A stretch of DNA of 27,193 nucleotides. Origin: Phil1 sp964546125. Its GTDB lineage: Bacteria > Bacillota > Clostridia > Christensenellales > CAG-138. The number at the start of each line of letters is the position of its first letter. Positions within the stretch are counted from its first letter, which is position 1. The position numbers and the translations under genes were made by a program. The stretch covers positions 1 to 27,193 of the forward strand of contig CAZJIS010000023.1 in the NCBI GenBank assembly GCA_964546125.1, read 5' to 3'. The notes under the pieces were generated by a model that saw only the letters and a program-made list of their open reading frames with translations, was not told the DNA's origin and ran no database searches. Below are positions 14,258 to 21,660 of this stretch, one piece after another.

Positions 14258-15178
14258 TCAGTCAAACCACTTGAGGAAGAACAGCGTATCGAACACATTG
14301 GTTTTTGTGATGTCCTCGGGGCGCACAAAAGGGCACCACATCGTGACCGGGTATGGGTTGATGATCTTGAAATACACGATGTAAAAGACCGTCGCCGCAG
14401 CGAGCGCGATGCAAAAGCCGCGCATGATATAATCCGCGCGCGTCAGCTCGTGCTCCGCAAACCATGTGCGCTTTTTGCCCCGCCCAAACCCGCGCAGGTC
14501 CATGGCGTTTGCGATGTTTTCCACCCGCCCGAACGAGGAGAGGATCAGCGGCACAAGCATGACGCCCGTGTGCTTCAGGCGCTTTGCAACGGAGGCGCGC
14601 TTCGCGTCAAGCTCGACGCCGCGCATCATCATCGAATAGCGGATGTCGATGAAGCGCTTGGCAATATCGGGGATCGTGCGGTAGGCAAGCGACACGATGA
14701 TGCAGACCTTATAGGGCACATGCAAGAAATTGAGGCCCGAAGCAAACTCCGAGGGCGTGGTCATGAGCGCGAACGCCATCACCACCGCAAAGGAAGCCAT
14801 ACGCTTGACGAAGGTAACAAGAAGGTACCAGAGCGTTTCGCGCGTGACATAAATTTTCGGGGAGATCTGTGCGATCACGGTGTGCGCACCCACATGGGTT
14901 TGCCCGGCGTTGGGCGAAACCAAAATGAGCATGATCGAGCCGATTACGCCGACCGAGATCGTTGTGAACGCGAAGAGGAACGCAATCGGTTTATAGTTGG
15001 GCTTCATTGAAACGATGGCGGCAAGCGGCAGCACAAGCAGCGGCACGAGCACGCGCAGGTCGAACGTGGAGATGATGGCGATGGTGTAGAGCACGAACAG
15101 CAGCACCTTTGTGCCGCCCGTCATTTTATGCAGCGTGGTGCTGCCGGGCACGAAGTTGATGACAAGCCTGTTATTCAT
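14258..15178 (-). CDS. ecfT: ECF transporter transmembrane protein EcfT
   Basis: The membrane scaffold that couples the two ATPase domains to a substrate-binding S component. It has 306 residues and five to seven hydrophobic segments (for example around 25-60, 65-90, 130-150 and a C-terminal one near 265-285). The two cytoplasmic coupling motifs of EcfT are recognisable as MMRGVEL (usually ARG) and MDLRGFGRGKKRT (usually AR-x-FG). ATG 15178 overlaps the end of the ATPase gene by 8 bp. The C-terminal tail after the last helix (PFVRPEDITKTNVFDTLFFLKWFD) is longer than in typical EcfT and faces the outside or the cytoplasm depending on helix count. Confidence 0.88.
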   Translation of the reverse strand: MNNRLVINFVPGSTTLHKMTGGTKVLLFVLYTIAIISTFDLRVLVPLLVLPLAAIVSMKPNYKPIAFLFAFTTISVGVIGSIMLILVSPNAGQTHVGAHTVIAQISPKIYVTRETLWYLLVTFVKRMASFAVVMAFALMTTPSEFASGLNFLHVPYKVCIIVSLAYRTIPDIAKRFIDIRYSMMMRGVELDAKRASVAKRLKHTGVMLVPLILSSFGRVENIANAMDLRGFGRGKKRTWFAEHELTRADYIMRGFCIALAAATVFYIVYFKIINPYPVTMWCPFVRPEDITKTNVFDTLFFLKWFD

Positions 15179-16883
15179 CCGCTTTCACCTGCCTTTCGTG
15201 TTCGATGAAGCGGCGGATCGTCCGCTCGGGCATAAGGCCGAGCCGCACCGCAAGGGTGTAAAGGGACGTTTGCTTGAGGTTGGCGCGGGCGATGACCTCA
15301 TCGTCGGCAAGCACATTGAATACGTGCGCGTCCGCCACGAGCGAGCCGTCCGCAAAGGCGATGGCGCGATCGGTATTCTCGAGCGCGAGGTGCATGTCGT
15401 GTGTGATAAAAAGGATGGCGATGCCAAGCTCGCGGTTGAGCCGGTCGATGAACTTCATGATTTCCATGTAGCTGCGGTAATCCTGCCCGGCGGAAGGCTC
15501 GTCAAGGATGAGCACATCGGGCGTGAGCACAAGGATCGAGGCGACGGTCACGCGCTTTTTCTGCCCGTAACTGACCGTGTCGACCGGCCAGTTGCGCATG
15601 GGGTAGAGGCTGCACGCGTTGAGCGCCGCGGTGACGCGCTCGCGAATCTCATCGGCGCCGACGCCGCGGATCGTGAGCGCAAATTCGACTTCTTTTTTAA
15701 TGGTGTCTTTGATGAGCATCTGGTTGGGGTTTTGCATCACATAGCCCACGCGCTCGCCGATCTCTTTGACCGACATCGCGCGGCTGTTTTTGCCGGCGAT
15801 CACGACCTCGCCCTTGCGCGGACGGGCGATGCCGCAGATGAGCTTGGCGGCCGTCGATTTGCCGGCGCCGTTTTTGCCGATGATGGCGATGCGCTCCCCC
15901 TTATGAACAGCGAACGAAACGTCCTTCAAAACGTCCACGCCCGCGTCGTAAGCAAAGCTGACATGATCGAAGCGGATGACCTCCTCGCCCTTTTGCGGCG
16001 CCTCTTTGGGCGCGTCGCTGTTAAAAAAGGCAAGAAGCTTGTTTTTGTTTTCTTCCGTGAGGCAAAGCGTACGGATGTCCCCGAGGTTGCCGTTCTCCCC
16101 GATGGTGCAGCCGGCGTATTTCATCGCCGTAATGTAGAGCGGCTCGCGGATGCCGTATTGGGCGAGCAGCGTGCTTTGGAGCAGCTCCTCGGGCGGTATG
16201 TCCGCCACGATGCGCCCCTCGGCCATGAGGATCACGCGGTCTACCCGGCGGTGGAGCACATCCTCAAGGCGGTGCTCGATGATAATGATCGTGCGCTCCT
16301 CATTTTTAGCAAGGTCGTCGATGAGTTCGATGGCGGTTTCCCCCATCTGCGGGTCGAGCGCCGCGAGCGGCTCGTCAAAGACGAGGATGTTCACATCGTT
16401 GCCGAGCACGCCCGCGATCGCGACTTTTTGTTTCTGGCCGCCGGAAAGGTCGAAAGGAACCGCGCCGATAAACTCCTGCATGCCGACCACTGCGGCGTGC
16501 CGGCGCACGGCGGGAACCATTTCAAGGTAGGGCACGCATTCGTTTTCCATCGCATAGGCGATGTCCTCCCCCACGGAGAGGCCCACGAACTGCGCGTCGC
16601 TATCCTGCAGCACCGTGCCCACCATGCGGCTGAGCGCATGGATCGAGGCTGTTTTGGTATTAACGCCGTTAACGGTGACGGAACCGGTGATCGTCCCCTC
16701 ATACGAAAACGGAATGAGCCCGTTGATGCAGTTGGCAAGCGTCGATTTTCCGCTGCCGGAGCTGCCGAGTATCAATATTTTCTCGCCCTTGCGGATCTCG
16801 AGGTTGATATCGTACAGCGTCGGCTCCTGTTGCACCTTATAGCGGAACCCGAAGTTTTCGAAGCGGATGACGGTCTCTTTCAT
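15171..16883 (-). CDS. ecfA: ECF transporter ATPase with two fused nucleotide-binding domains
   Basis: A 570-residue fusion of two ECF ATPase domains, which are more often separate genes (EcfA1 and EcfA2). Domain 1: Walker A GSSGSGKS (40-47), signature LSGGQKQKVAIAG, Walker B ILVFDEPLAALDPQ, and H-loop IIIEHRLEDVL. Domain 2 begins near residue 295: Walker A GKNGAGKS, signature variant VSYGQKKRVTVA (Y in place of S/G), Walker B VLILDEPSAGQD, and H-loop LFITHDMHLAL. Double ATPases of this kind accompany UPF0397-type S components in Firmicutes. It lies 22 bp after the S component and overlaps ecfT. It should hydrolyse ATP on the cytoplasmic side to drive uptake. An opposite-strand frame of 620 codons across this gene is only a codon-bias shadow. 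Confidence 0.93.
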   Translation of the reverse strand: MKETVIRFENFGFRYKVQQEPTLYDINLEIRKGEKILILGSSGSGKSTLANCINGLIPFSYEGTITGSVTVNGVNTKTASIHALSRMVGTVLQDSDAQFVGLSVGEDIAYAMENECVPYLEMVPAVRRHAAVVGMQEFIGAVPFDLSGGQKQKVAIAGVLGNDVNILVFDEPLAALDPQMGETAIELIDDLAKNEERTIIIIEHRLEDVLHRRVDRVILMAEGRIVADIPPEELLQSTLLAQYGIREPLYITAMKYAGCTIGENGNLGDIRTLCLTEENKNKLLAFFNSDAPKEAPQKGEEVIRFDHVSFAYDAGVDVLKDVSFAVHKGERIAIIGKNGAGKSTAAKLICGIARPRKGEVVIAGKNSRAMSVKEIGERVGYVMQNPNQMLIKDTIKKEVEFALTIRGVGADEIRERVTAALNACSLYPMRNWPVDTVSYGQKKRVTVASILVLTPDVLILDEPSAGQDYRSYMEIMKFIDRLNRELGIAILFITHDMHLALENTDRAIAFADGSLVADAHVFNVLADDEVIARANLKQTSLYTLAVRLGLMPERTIRRFIEHERQVKADE

Positions 16884-16905
16884 GCGGCTTCTCTCTTATA
16901 TGTTC

Positions 16906-17508
16906 TTAATATTGGTCGGATTTTTCCTGCGAGAGGTTGCTTCTGGACTTATAGCGGCGCGCGAGCAGAATGAGAATCGGAATGCCGATCACCAGCAGCA
17001 CGAGGCAGTTGCCCAATGTCGCCACAAAAGCCTGCAGGAAGGTAATGTTCAGGTCGCTTGCATAGAGCAGATAGGAGAACACAGGGGTCACGACGCCAAA
17101 GGCGAGGACGTTGCCGAGGATGCAGCACACAGAATAGATGATCGCGTGCTTGACGGTGAATACGCCCCCTTTGATATCGGCGCCATAGAGCGGCAGCAAT
17201 CCGACGCAAAAGGCCATGAGCGCATTGCCTATGGACCAGTCGAACCACATGCCCCAGCCGCCGATCAGGTCGGCGATGATGTTGCCCACGCCGCATGTCA
17301 CAAGCGCCGGTAAAGGCCCGAAGAGGCCGCCTACCACGACGGGAATGATCATAGCGGTCGTCAGCTGCGTGTTGGTGAAGACCTGGATGCCGCCATAGTT
17401 CATCAGCACCCCGTAGAGCGCCGCGCCAATGCCCACGGTGACGATGGTGGCCGTTTTCCAATCGCCCACGAGCAGCCTGCCGATGCTCTTCTTCTGTTTG
17501 ATTTCCAT
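16906..17508 (-). CDS. ecfS: ECF transporter S component (UPF0397 / COG4720-like)
   Basis: The substrate-capture membrane subunit, 200 residues with about six hydrophobic helices. It starts with a short basic tail (MEIKQKKSIGRLLVGDW), then TIVTVGIGAALYGVL, a long loop with GGIQVFTNTQLTTAMIIPVVVGGLFGPLPA and the typical VTCGVGNIIADLIGGWGMWFDW. The layout recalls the UPF0397/ECF_ribofla_trS group, whose real substrates are mostly untested. ATG 17508 has GGAGGG 5 nt upstream, and that ribosome binding site can be hidden by the leader. It is first in the operon, directly followed by its ATPase and EcfT and then by five DUF62 enzymes, so the cargo is probably a substrate, product or precursor of SAM-type chemistry (inference). 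Confidence 0.82.
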   Translation of the reverse strand: MEIKQKKSIGRLLVGDWKTATIVTVGIGAALYGVLMNYGGIQVFTNTQLTTAMIIPVVVGGLFGPLPALVTCGVGNIIADLIGGWGMWFDWSIGNALMAFCVGLLPLYGADIKGGVFTVKHAIIYSVCCILGNVLAFGVVTPVFSYLLYASDLNITFLQAFVATLGNCLVLLVIGIPILILLARRYKSRSNLSQEKSDQY

Positions 17509-17514
17509 GATACC

Positions 17515-17575
17515 CTCCTTATAGCGTATTTATATGTGCGCCCGGCCGGGCGCCAGATAACCAAGGCGTAAGGAG
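17515..17575 (-). promoter_or_regulatory. Leader RNA that can sequester the ecfS ribosome binding site
   Basis: In the minus-strand transcript the segment CTCCTTA (17569-17575) is perfectly complementary to TAAGGAG (17515-17521), which is the Shine-Dalgarno itself. Between them lie two overlapping, mutually exclusive hairpins: CGCC-TTGGTTATCT-GGCG (17551-17568) and the perfect 16-nt palindrome GCGCCCGG/CCGGGCGC (17538-17553). Such switching arms next to a masked SD are what a translational riboswitch or a protein-controlled leader looks like. It matches no class I know. Confidence 0.6.
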
Positions 17576-17585
17576 TTATATTCAG

Positions 17586-17595
17586 CTTGTTCAAC
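17586..17595 (-). promoter_or_regulatory. Candidate GntR operator at the ecfS promoter
   Basis: On the minus strand GTTGAACAAG lies 10 nt downstream of the -10 box, around the expected transcription start. The core TTG-AA-CAA is palindromic. The same motif, with G at the R position, recurs at the divergent regulator promoter at the same distance and orientation. Confidence 0.55.
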
Positions 17596-17604
17596 AACTA
17601 TTGA

Positions 17605-17633
17605 AGTATATCATCGCGCTGTATCTCTGTCAA
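17605..17633 (-). promoter_or_regulatory. Promoter of the ECF/SAM-hydrolase operon
   Basis: On the minus strand a perfect TTGACA (17628-17633) and TATACT (17605-17610) are exactly 17 nt apart. This is the closest match to consensus in the window, implying strong transcription when not repressed. The start would be near 17598, giving a ~90-nt leader. Confidence 0.88.
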
Positions 17634-17655
17634 GAGCGGGGCCGCCCGTCCCCCA

Positions 17656-17679
17656 AAAAAGCCGATGAATACGCTTTTT
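17656..17679. other. Hairpin between the two divergent promoters
   Basis: Arms AAAAAGC (17656-17662) and GCTTTTT (17673-17679) around a 10-nt loop. It resembles a weak bidirectional terminator, but no gene ends here. It may be an operator or may insulate the two transcripts. Confidence 0.4.
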
Positions 17680-17716
17680 AGCGGAAGGTGCGTGTTTGCG
17701 CCCGGTAAAACGCGCC

Positions 17717-17745
17717 TTGCGTTCGGCCTTTATTCATGATAGAAT
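17717..17745 (+). promoter_or_regulatory. Promoter of the GntR-family regulator
   Basis: TTGCGT (17717-17722) and TAGAAT (17740-17745) with a 17-nt spacer. It drives the regulator away from the ECF operon. Confidence 0.75.
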
Positions 17746-17754
17746 GTTAAACAG

Positions 17755-17764
17755 GTTGAGCAAG
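17755..17764 (+). promoter_or_regulatory. Candidate GntR operator at its own promoter
   Basis: GTTGAGCAAG, with TTGAGCAAG beginning exactly 10 nt after the -10 box, mirrors GTTGAACAAG at the divergent ecfS promoter. This suggests autoregulation plus control of the operon by one protein. Confidence 0.5.
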
Positions 17765-17790
17765 TCTTTTTTAGTAGAGGAGTGCGGCCT

Positions 17791-18516
17791 ATGCAGAACA
17801 AAAGGCTCTATCAGAGCAGTGTGCCTTCGTATGTGAGCATTTATAATTCGCTTTATCTCGATATCGTCAACAACATTTACCCGCAGGGCGATCTTTTGCC
17901 GGGCGAAGTGCAGCTCGCGCAAAAATACGGCGTGAGCCGAAACACGCTGCGTCAGGCGCTCGCCATTCTGGGGGAGGACGGCCTCATCATCAAGGCGCAG
18001 GGCAAGGGCACCCTCGTCGCCGCGCGCGACGATCAGGCGATCCCCAAGCGCATTTTCAACCCGATGACGACGCTTTGTAAGCGCCGCATCGACGATGTGG
18101 AGATTCGCTTCAACTACGCAAGCCCAACGGACATCGCGCGCAGCCGCCTTGCGCTCGGGCCAAGCGAACTGGTGCTTGCAAGCGACCTGGTGTACCGCGC
18201 GGGGGAAGACATTGTGGGTTACGCGTTCGTGCAAGTGCCTGCAAAGGTGCTTGCGGCGCTCAGCATCGACGTGGCGGACGACAACGCCATCATCGACCTT
18301 CTAAGCTGCGCCCTTTATGAAAAAGCTTCGAGCCAGAGCCTGCACGTCAAGCTCATTTACGCCAACGAGCTCGAGGTGGAGTTCCTCGCCGTTATAGAGG
18401 GCACGCCGCTTCTGCTGATTGAATCCATCCTTGAAGATGAAACCGAAGCAAAGCTCGCGCGCTGCAAATTCTACTTTTTGCCCGAGCATTACAGCGTGCA
18501 GTTTTTGCTGCGCTAA
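17791..18516 (+). CDS. GntR/HutC-type transcription regulator with UTRA effector domain
   Basis: A 241-residue regulator. The N-terminal winged helix (about residues 15-75) shows the GntR pattern DIVNNIYPQGDLLPGEVQLAQ, then YGVSRNTLRQALAIL (recognition helix) and DGLIIKAQGKGTLVA. The C-terminal half (about 95-241) fits a UTRA ligand-binding domain: LGPSELVLASDLVYR, then a central HVKLIYANELEVEFLAVIEGTPLLLIESI and CKFYFLPEHYSVQF at the end. UTRA domains bind small metabolites and release DNA on binding. The start at ATG 17791 has AGAGGAG 8 nt upstream; the GTG at 17782 is rejected. It is divergent from the ECF/SAM-hydrolase operon with shared promoter-proximal motifs, so that operon is the likely target and its transported compound the likely effector (inference). 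Confidence 0.87.
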   Translation: MQNKRLYQSSVPSYVSIYNSLYLDIVNNIYPQGDLLPGEVQLAQKYGVSRNTLRQALAILGEDGLIIKAQGKGTLVAARDDQAIPKRIFNPMTTLCKRRIDDVEIRFNYASPTDIARSRLALGPSELVLASDLVYRAGEDIVGYAFVQVPAKVLAALSIDVADDNAIIDLLSCALYEKASSQSLHVKLIYANELEVEFLAVIEGTPLLLIESILEDETEAKLARCKFYFLPEHYSVQFLLR

Positions 18517-18536
18517 GCCCCCTTGCGCACCGTTTT

Positions 18537-18572
18537 GCCGCTTCGCCCCGCCCGGGGCGGGCGGCGTTCTTT
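18537..18572 (+). terminator. GC-rich terminator between the convergent GntR gene and pyr operon
   Basis: Nested arms GCCGC/GCGGC and CGCCCC/GGGGCG around GCCC, followed on the plus strand by GTTCTTT. The poor U-run makes it a moderate terminator for the regulator. On the minus strand the hairpin may also stop the pyr transcript, but only AAAACGG follows. Confidence 0.6.
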
Positions 18573-18614
18573 CGCGCGGCGCTTTATGAAAGCTTCGGTC
18601 TTTGCGGTGCTTTT

Positions 18615-19187
18615 TTATATCTTCTCCCGGCTGCCGGGCTTTTCGGGCGCGCCCGCGCCGGCCGCGCACAGGGGGCAGCAGGCGGGGTCGTAGGCTTCGA
18701 CCGCAAGGCGAAGCGCCGCGTAAACGGGCAGCGCGAACGCGCAGTTCTCGCCGCGCCGGTCCACGATGCACGCCGCGCCCACGACCTTGGCGCCCATTTC
18801 TTCGAGCACGCGCGCGGTTTCCATCGTCGATTTTCCGGTGGTAATCACATCCTCGGCGATCAGCACGCGGTCGCCGGGGCTCACAACGAAGCCGCGCCGC
18901 AGCTGCATTTGGCCATCCTTGCGCTCGGTGAAGATGCTCTCTTTTTGGATCTGGCGCGCAAGCTCGTAGGAAACGAGCACGCCGCCCATCGCCGGCCCGC
19001 ACACCTTGGTGACGCCAAGCTCCTTGACCTGCTCGGCGACGCTTCCAAGCACTTCAGCCGCAAGGCCGGGAAAGCGCAAAAGCTTCGCGCACTGGCAATA
19101 ACTGCCGCTGTGCAGACCCGAGGAAAGCACGAAATGCCCCTCCAGGAACGCTTCGCACTGTTTCATGATGCTTAAATTATCCGCCAT
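18615..19187 (-). CDS. pyrE: Orotate phosphoribosyltransferase
   Basis: Joins orotate to PRPP to give OMP in pyrimidine synthesis. It has 190 residues. The start region ALSIMKQ-type helix is followed by GHFVLSSGLHSGSYCQCAKLL (the orotate loop) and VCGPAMGGVLVSYELAR, then the PRPP motif VLIAEDVITTGKST (about 108-121). The C-terminus has CCPLC followed by a proline-rich tail. The CPLC tail is typical of the long clostridial and archaeal PyrE branch. The last ~12 residues (GAPEKPGSREKI) look loosely conserved. ATG 19187 has AGGAGGGAACT upstream. It is the last gene of the pyr operon, 22 bp after pyrD. Confidence 0.93.
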   Translation of the reverse strand: MADNLSIMKQCEAFLEGHFVLSSGLHSGSYCQCAKLLRFPGLAAEVLGSVAEQVKELGVTKVCGPAMGGVLVSYELARQIQKESIFTERKDGQMQLRRGFVVSPGDRVLIAEDVITTGKSTMETARVLEEMGAKVVGAACIVDRRGENCAFALPVYAALRLAVEAYDPACCPLCAAGAGAPEKPGSREKI

Positions 19188-19209
19188 AGTTCCCTCCTAT
19201 ATAAAAGTG

Positions 19210-20118
19210 TTAGATAATGCCGCATATCTCGCCGATGTTCGCAAGCCCGTTCCCGGCGCAGTATGCCGCAAGTCCGTCAATGATGCCGAGCATCGCGCGC
19301 GGATCGGCGAAGGTCATCGACCCCACCTGCACGGCCCGCGCCCCCGCCATGAGAAAGCAGAGCGCATCCTCGGTGTTGGTGATGCCGCCCATGCCGACGA
19401 CCGGGATCGCCACGCGCCGCGCGACCTGGTGCACCATGCGAAGCGCAATGGGCATGATCGCGGGGCCGGAGAGGCCCGCATACACATTTTCAAACGCCGC
19501 GCGCCTGTTCTTCACATCGATCGCCATGCCAAGGAACGTGTTCACGAGGCTTAACGCATCCGCCCCCGCCGCTTCGCACGCGAGCGCGACTTCACAAAGC
19601 TCGGGCGCATTTGGCGTGAGCTTGACCATCAGCGGATGGCGGGATACTTCCCGCACCCGGCGGGTGATTTCCGCCGCGCTCTCCGGGCGCATGCCCAAGG
19701 CCATGCCGCCCGCCTTGACGTTGGGGCAGGAGATGTTGAGTTCGAGAATATCGATCTCGGCCCCGTTGAGAAGCGCCGCGCCTTTTAAATAATCCTCCGC
19801 GCTGTGCCCGCCGAGGTTGGCGATCACCGCGCAGCCAAGCGTTCGCATATAGGGCGCTTCCTCGCGCACGAAGGCCGCAACGCCCGGATTTTCAAGGCCT
19901 ATGCTGTTGAGAAGCCCGGCCGGCGTCTCCACGATGCGCGCGCCGTCGTTGCCGGGGCTTCCATGCAGCGTCAGCCCCTTCGAGCTGATGCCGCCCAGGC
20001 GGGAAAGATCGAACATGCCCTCGTAATCGCGCCCGAAGCCGAATGTGCCGGAGGCCGCGATCACCGGGTTTTTAAGGTTCACGCCCGCGAGTTCTGTTTT
20101 TAAGGGATTAGAGGACAT
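19210..20118 (-). CDS. pyrD: Dihydroorotate dehydrogenase, class 1B catalytic subunit
   Basis: Oxidises dihydroorotate to orotate with FMN and passes electrons to PyrK and NAD+. It has 302 residues. Landmarks: LKNPVIAASGTFGFGRDYEG (FMN region), GLTLHGSPGNDGARIVETPAGLLNSIGLENPG, ELNISCPNVKAGG (catalytic Cys in the NISCPN loop, the 1B signature), MVKLTPN, NTFLGMAIDVKNRR, and IPVVGMGGITNTEDALCFLMAGARAVQVGS (phosphate grip). It overlaps pyrK by 11 bp, matching the obligatory PyrD-PyrK complex. Class 1B is typical of Firmicutes. Confidence 0.94.
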   Translation of the reverse strand: MSSNPLKTELAGVNLKNPVIAASGTFGFGRDYEGMFDLSRLGGISSKGLTLHGSPGNDGARIVETPAGLLNSIGLENPGVAAFVREEAPYMRTLGCAVIANLGGHSAEDYLKGAALLNGAEIDILELNISCPNVKAGGMALGMRPESAAEITRRVREVSRHPLMVKLTPNAPELCEVALACEAAGADALSLVNTFLGMAIDVKNRRAAFENVYAGLSGPAIMPIALRMVHQVARRVAIPVVGMGGITNTEDALCFLMAGARAVQVGSMTFADPRAMLGIIDGLAAYCAGNGLANIGEICGII

Positions 20119-20818
20119 CGTTTACCTCCCGCGCGTCGAACACCGGCCCATCCTTGCACACACGCCGGTTGCCGCCGCTCGTTTTGATCGAGCATCCAAG
20201 GCACGCGCCCGCGCCGCAAGCCATACGCTTTTCAAGCGAAACGTAGAGTTTCGCGCCCGCCGCCCGCGCAGCCTCCGCCGCGGCGCGAAGCATGGGCGAA
20301 GGGCCGCAGGCATAAAAGGTGGCCGGCCGCGCAAAATCCACATCCCGCGTGACAAAGCCGCCGATGTTGGTGTGAACATGATCGGCATAGCGGGCGAACG
20401 CTTCTTCAAGGTAAGCCTCCTCGCGAAAACCGAGATAAACATCGATGCGCCGCGCGGGATCTTTTTTGCGCAGCACCTTTGCAAGCAGGTGCATCGGCGC
20501 GCTGCCGATGCCCCCTCCGATGAGCGCCGCGTCGCCCGCAGCAAGCGGGAAGCCGTTGCCATAGGGCCCCTGCACATCGATCGTTTGCCCGCGCTGCATG
20601 CCGGCAAACAACGAAGTTCCCCGCCCCGCGATTTGGTAGACGAGCGTCAGTTCATCGCCGCAGCTATCATAAAGGCTGATCGGGCGGCCGAGGAAGGGGT
20701 CGAGCCTGCCCGGCGCGCGCAGCATCACAAACTGCCCCGCCTGCCCCTCGGGCGCGCCCTCGATGCGCATGCGGTAAACGCCTTGCGCAATACGTTCGTT
20801 TGCGGCGATCACAGCCAT
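20108..20818 (-). CDS. pyrK: Dihydroorotate dehydrogenase electron-transfer subunit
   Basis: The partner of PyrD that carries FAD and a [2Fe-2S] cluster and reduces NAD+. It has 236 residues. The FAD-binding RPISLYD is near residue 45. GPYGNGFPL and IGGGIGSAP mark the nucleotide-binding part, and YACGPSPML leads the C-terminal half. Cluster ligands are seen in CGAGACLGCSIKT plus the later Cys in RVCKDGPVF. Its start overlaps the pyrF end by 10 bp, and its end overlaps pyrD. The protein is slightly shorter at the N-terminus than many PyrK. Confidence 0.93.
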   Translation of the reverse strand: MAVIAANERIAQGVYRMRIEGAPEGQAGQFVMLRAPGRLDPFLGRPISLYDSCGDELTLVYQIAGRGTSLFAGMQRGQTIDVQGPYGNGFPLAAGDAALIGGGIGSAPMHLLAKVLRKKDPARRIDVYLGFREEAYLEEAFARYADHVHTNIGGFVTRDVDFARPATFYACGPSPMLRAAAEAARAAGAKLYVSLEKRMACGAGACLGCSIKTSGGNRRVCKDGPVFDAREVNDVL

Positions 20819-21660
20819 GAGAGGATGTCCTCCCGCATGGCGATGACGGCCCCGCGCACATGTTCTTCAAAGCCTTCTTCTTCGCTTTTGCCCTTGTGGG
20901 CGGTGATGAGCCCGCGCGAGGAGTTGACCACGCCACGAAGCCCCTCGCGGAAAAACACCGCAATGTCCTTGCCCGTGCCGCCCTGCGCGCCATAACCGGG
21001 GATAAGCAGCGGCGTGCGGGGCATGAGCGCGCGGATGCGCTCGAATTCGCCGGGATAGGTGAGACCCGTGACCGCGCCGATGGCCGAGAAGCCGCTCTCG
21101 CCGACGAACGCCTCGCCCCACTCCGAAACCTTTTTTGCCATGCGCTGGTAGAGCGTCATGCCGCCGGTATCGAGGTCTTGAAAATCGCCGCTGCCGGGGT
21201 TGGAGGTTTTGACCAGCACGAAGAGCCCCTTGCCTTTTTCAAGGTAAGGATAATAGGGCGAAACCGCGTCCTCGCCCATGTAGGCGTTGACGGTGATGAT
21301 GTCGGTTTCAAAGTCGCCCGTGAAATGGCCCTGCGCATACTGCGCGGCGGTGGAGGAAATATCCCCGCGCTTCACATCGGAAATGACGATGCTGCCCTTT
21401 GCGCGCGCATAGCGCACGGTGTTCGCAAAGGCGCGCATGCCTTCGAGGCCCAGCGCCTCGTAACAGGCGATTTGCACCTTGAAGCAGCCCGCCTCCTCGT
21501 GCACCGCGTCGATGATGGCGCGGTTGAACGCGAAGAGCTTGCTGCCTGTGGAATCGTCGCGGCGCTTGATGTATTCCGGCAAAAAGGAATACTGCGTGTC
21601 GAGCCCCACGCACACAGGGCCTTTCGTTTGAATGGCCTTAAAAAGCCTCTCCATAGCCAT
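20809..21660 (-). CDS. pyrF: Orotidine 5'-phosphate decarboxylase (type 2)
   Basis: Last step to UMP: removes CO2 from OMP. It has 283 residues, so it is the long type 2 form rather than the ~230-residue B. subtilis form. The catalytic Asp/Lys array appears as ISDVKRGDISSTAAQYA. Also visible are VCVGLDTQYSFLPEYI at the N-terminus, FAFNRAIIDAVHEEAGCFKVQIACYEALG, NAYMGEDAVSPY, LIPGYGAQGGTGKDIAVFF and NSSRGL (phosphate grip). ATG 21660 is chosen for GAAGGAG at 9 nt; ATG 21654 is an alternative, and the longer frame is pyrC-overlap sequence. It overlaps pyrC by 23 bp. Confidence 0.92.
   Translation of the reverse strand: MAMERLFKAIQTKGPVCVGLDTQYSFLPEYIKRRDDSTGSKLFAFNRAIIDAVHEEAGCFKVQIACYEALGLEGMRAFANTVRYARAKGSIVISDVKRGDISSTAAQYAQGHFTGDFETDIITVNAYMGEDAVSPYYPYLEKGKGLFVLVKTSNPGSGDFQDLDTGGMTLYQRMAKKVSEWGEAFVGESGFSAIGAVTGLTYPGEFERIRALMPRTPLLIPGYGAQGGTGKDIAVFFREGLRGVVNSSRGLITAHKGKSEEEGFEEHVRGAVIAMREDILSWL

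Noticed and set aside
15111..16973. 620-codon open frame on the plus strand opposite the ECF ATPase gene
   Set aside because: It mirrors a clear double ATPase gene. In GC-rich DNA the antisense frame stays open by codon bias. Its translation has no family features and is full of H, R, D and V typical of shadows.
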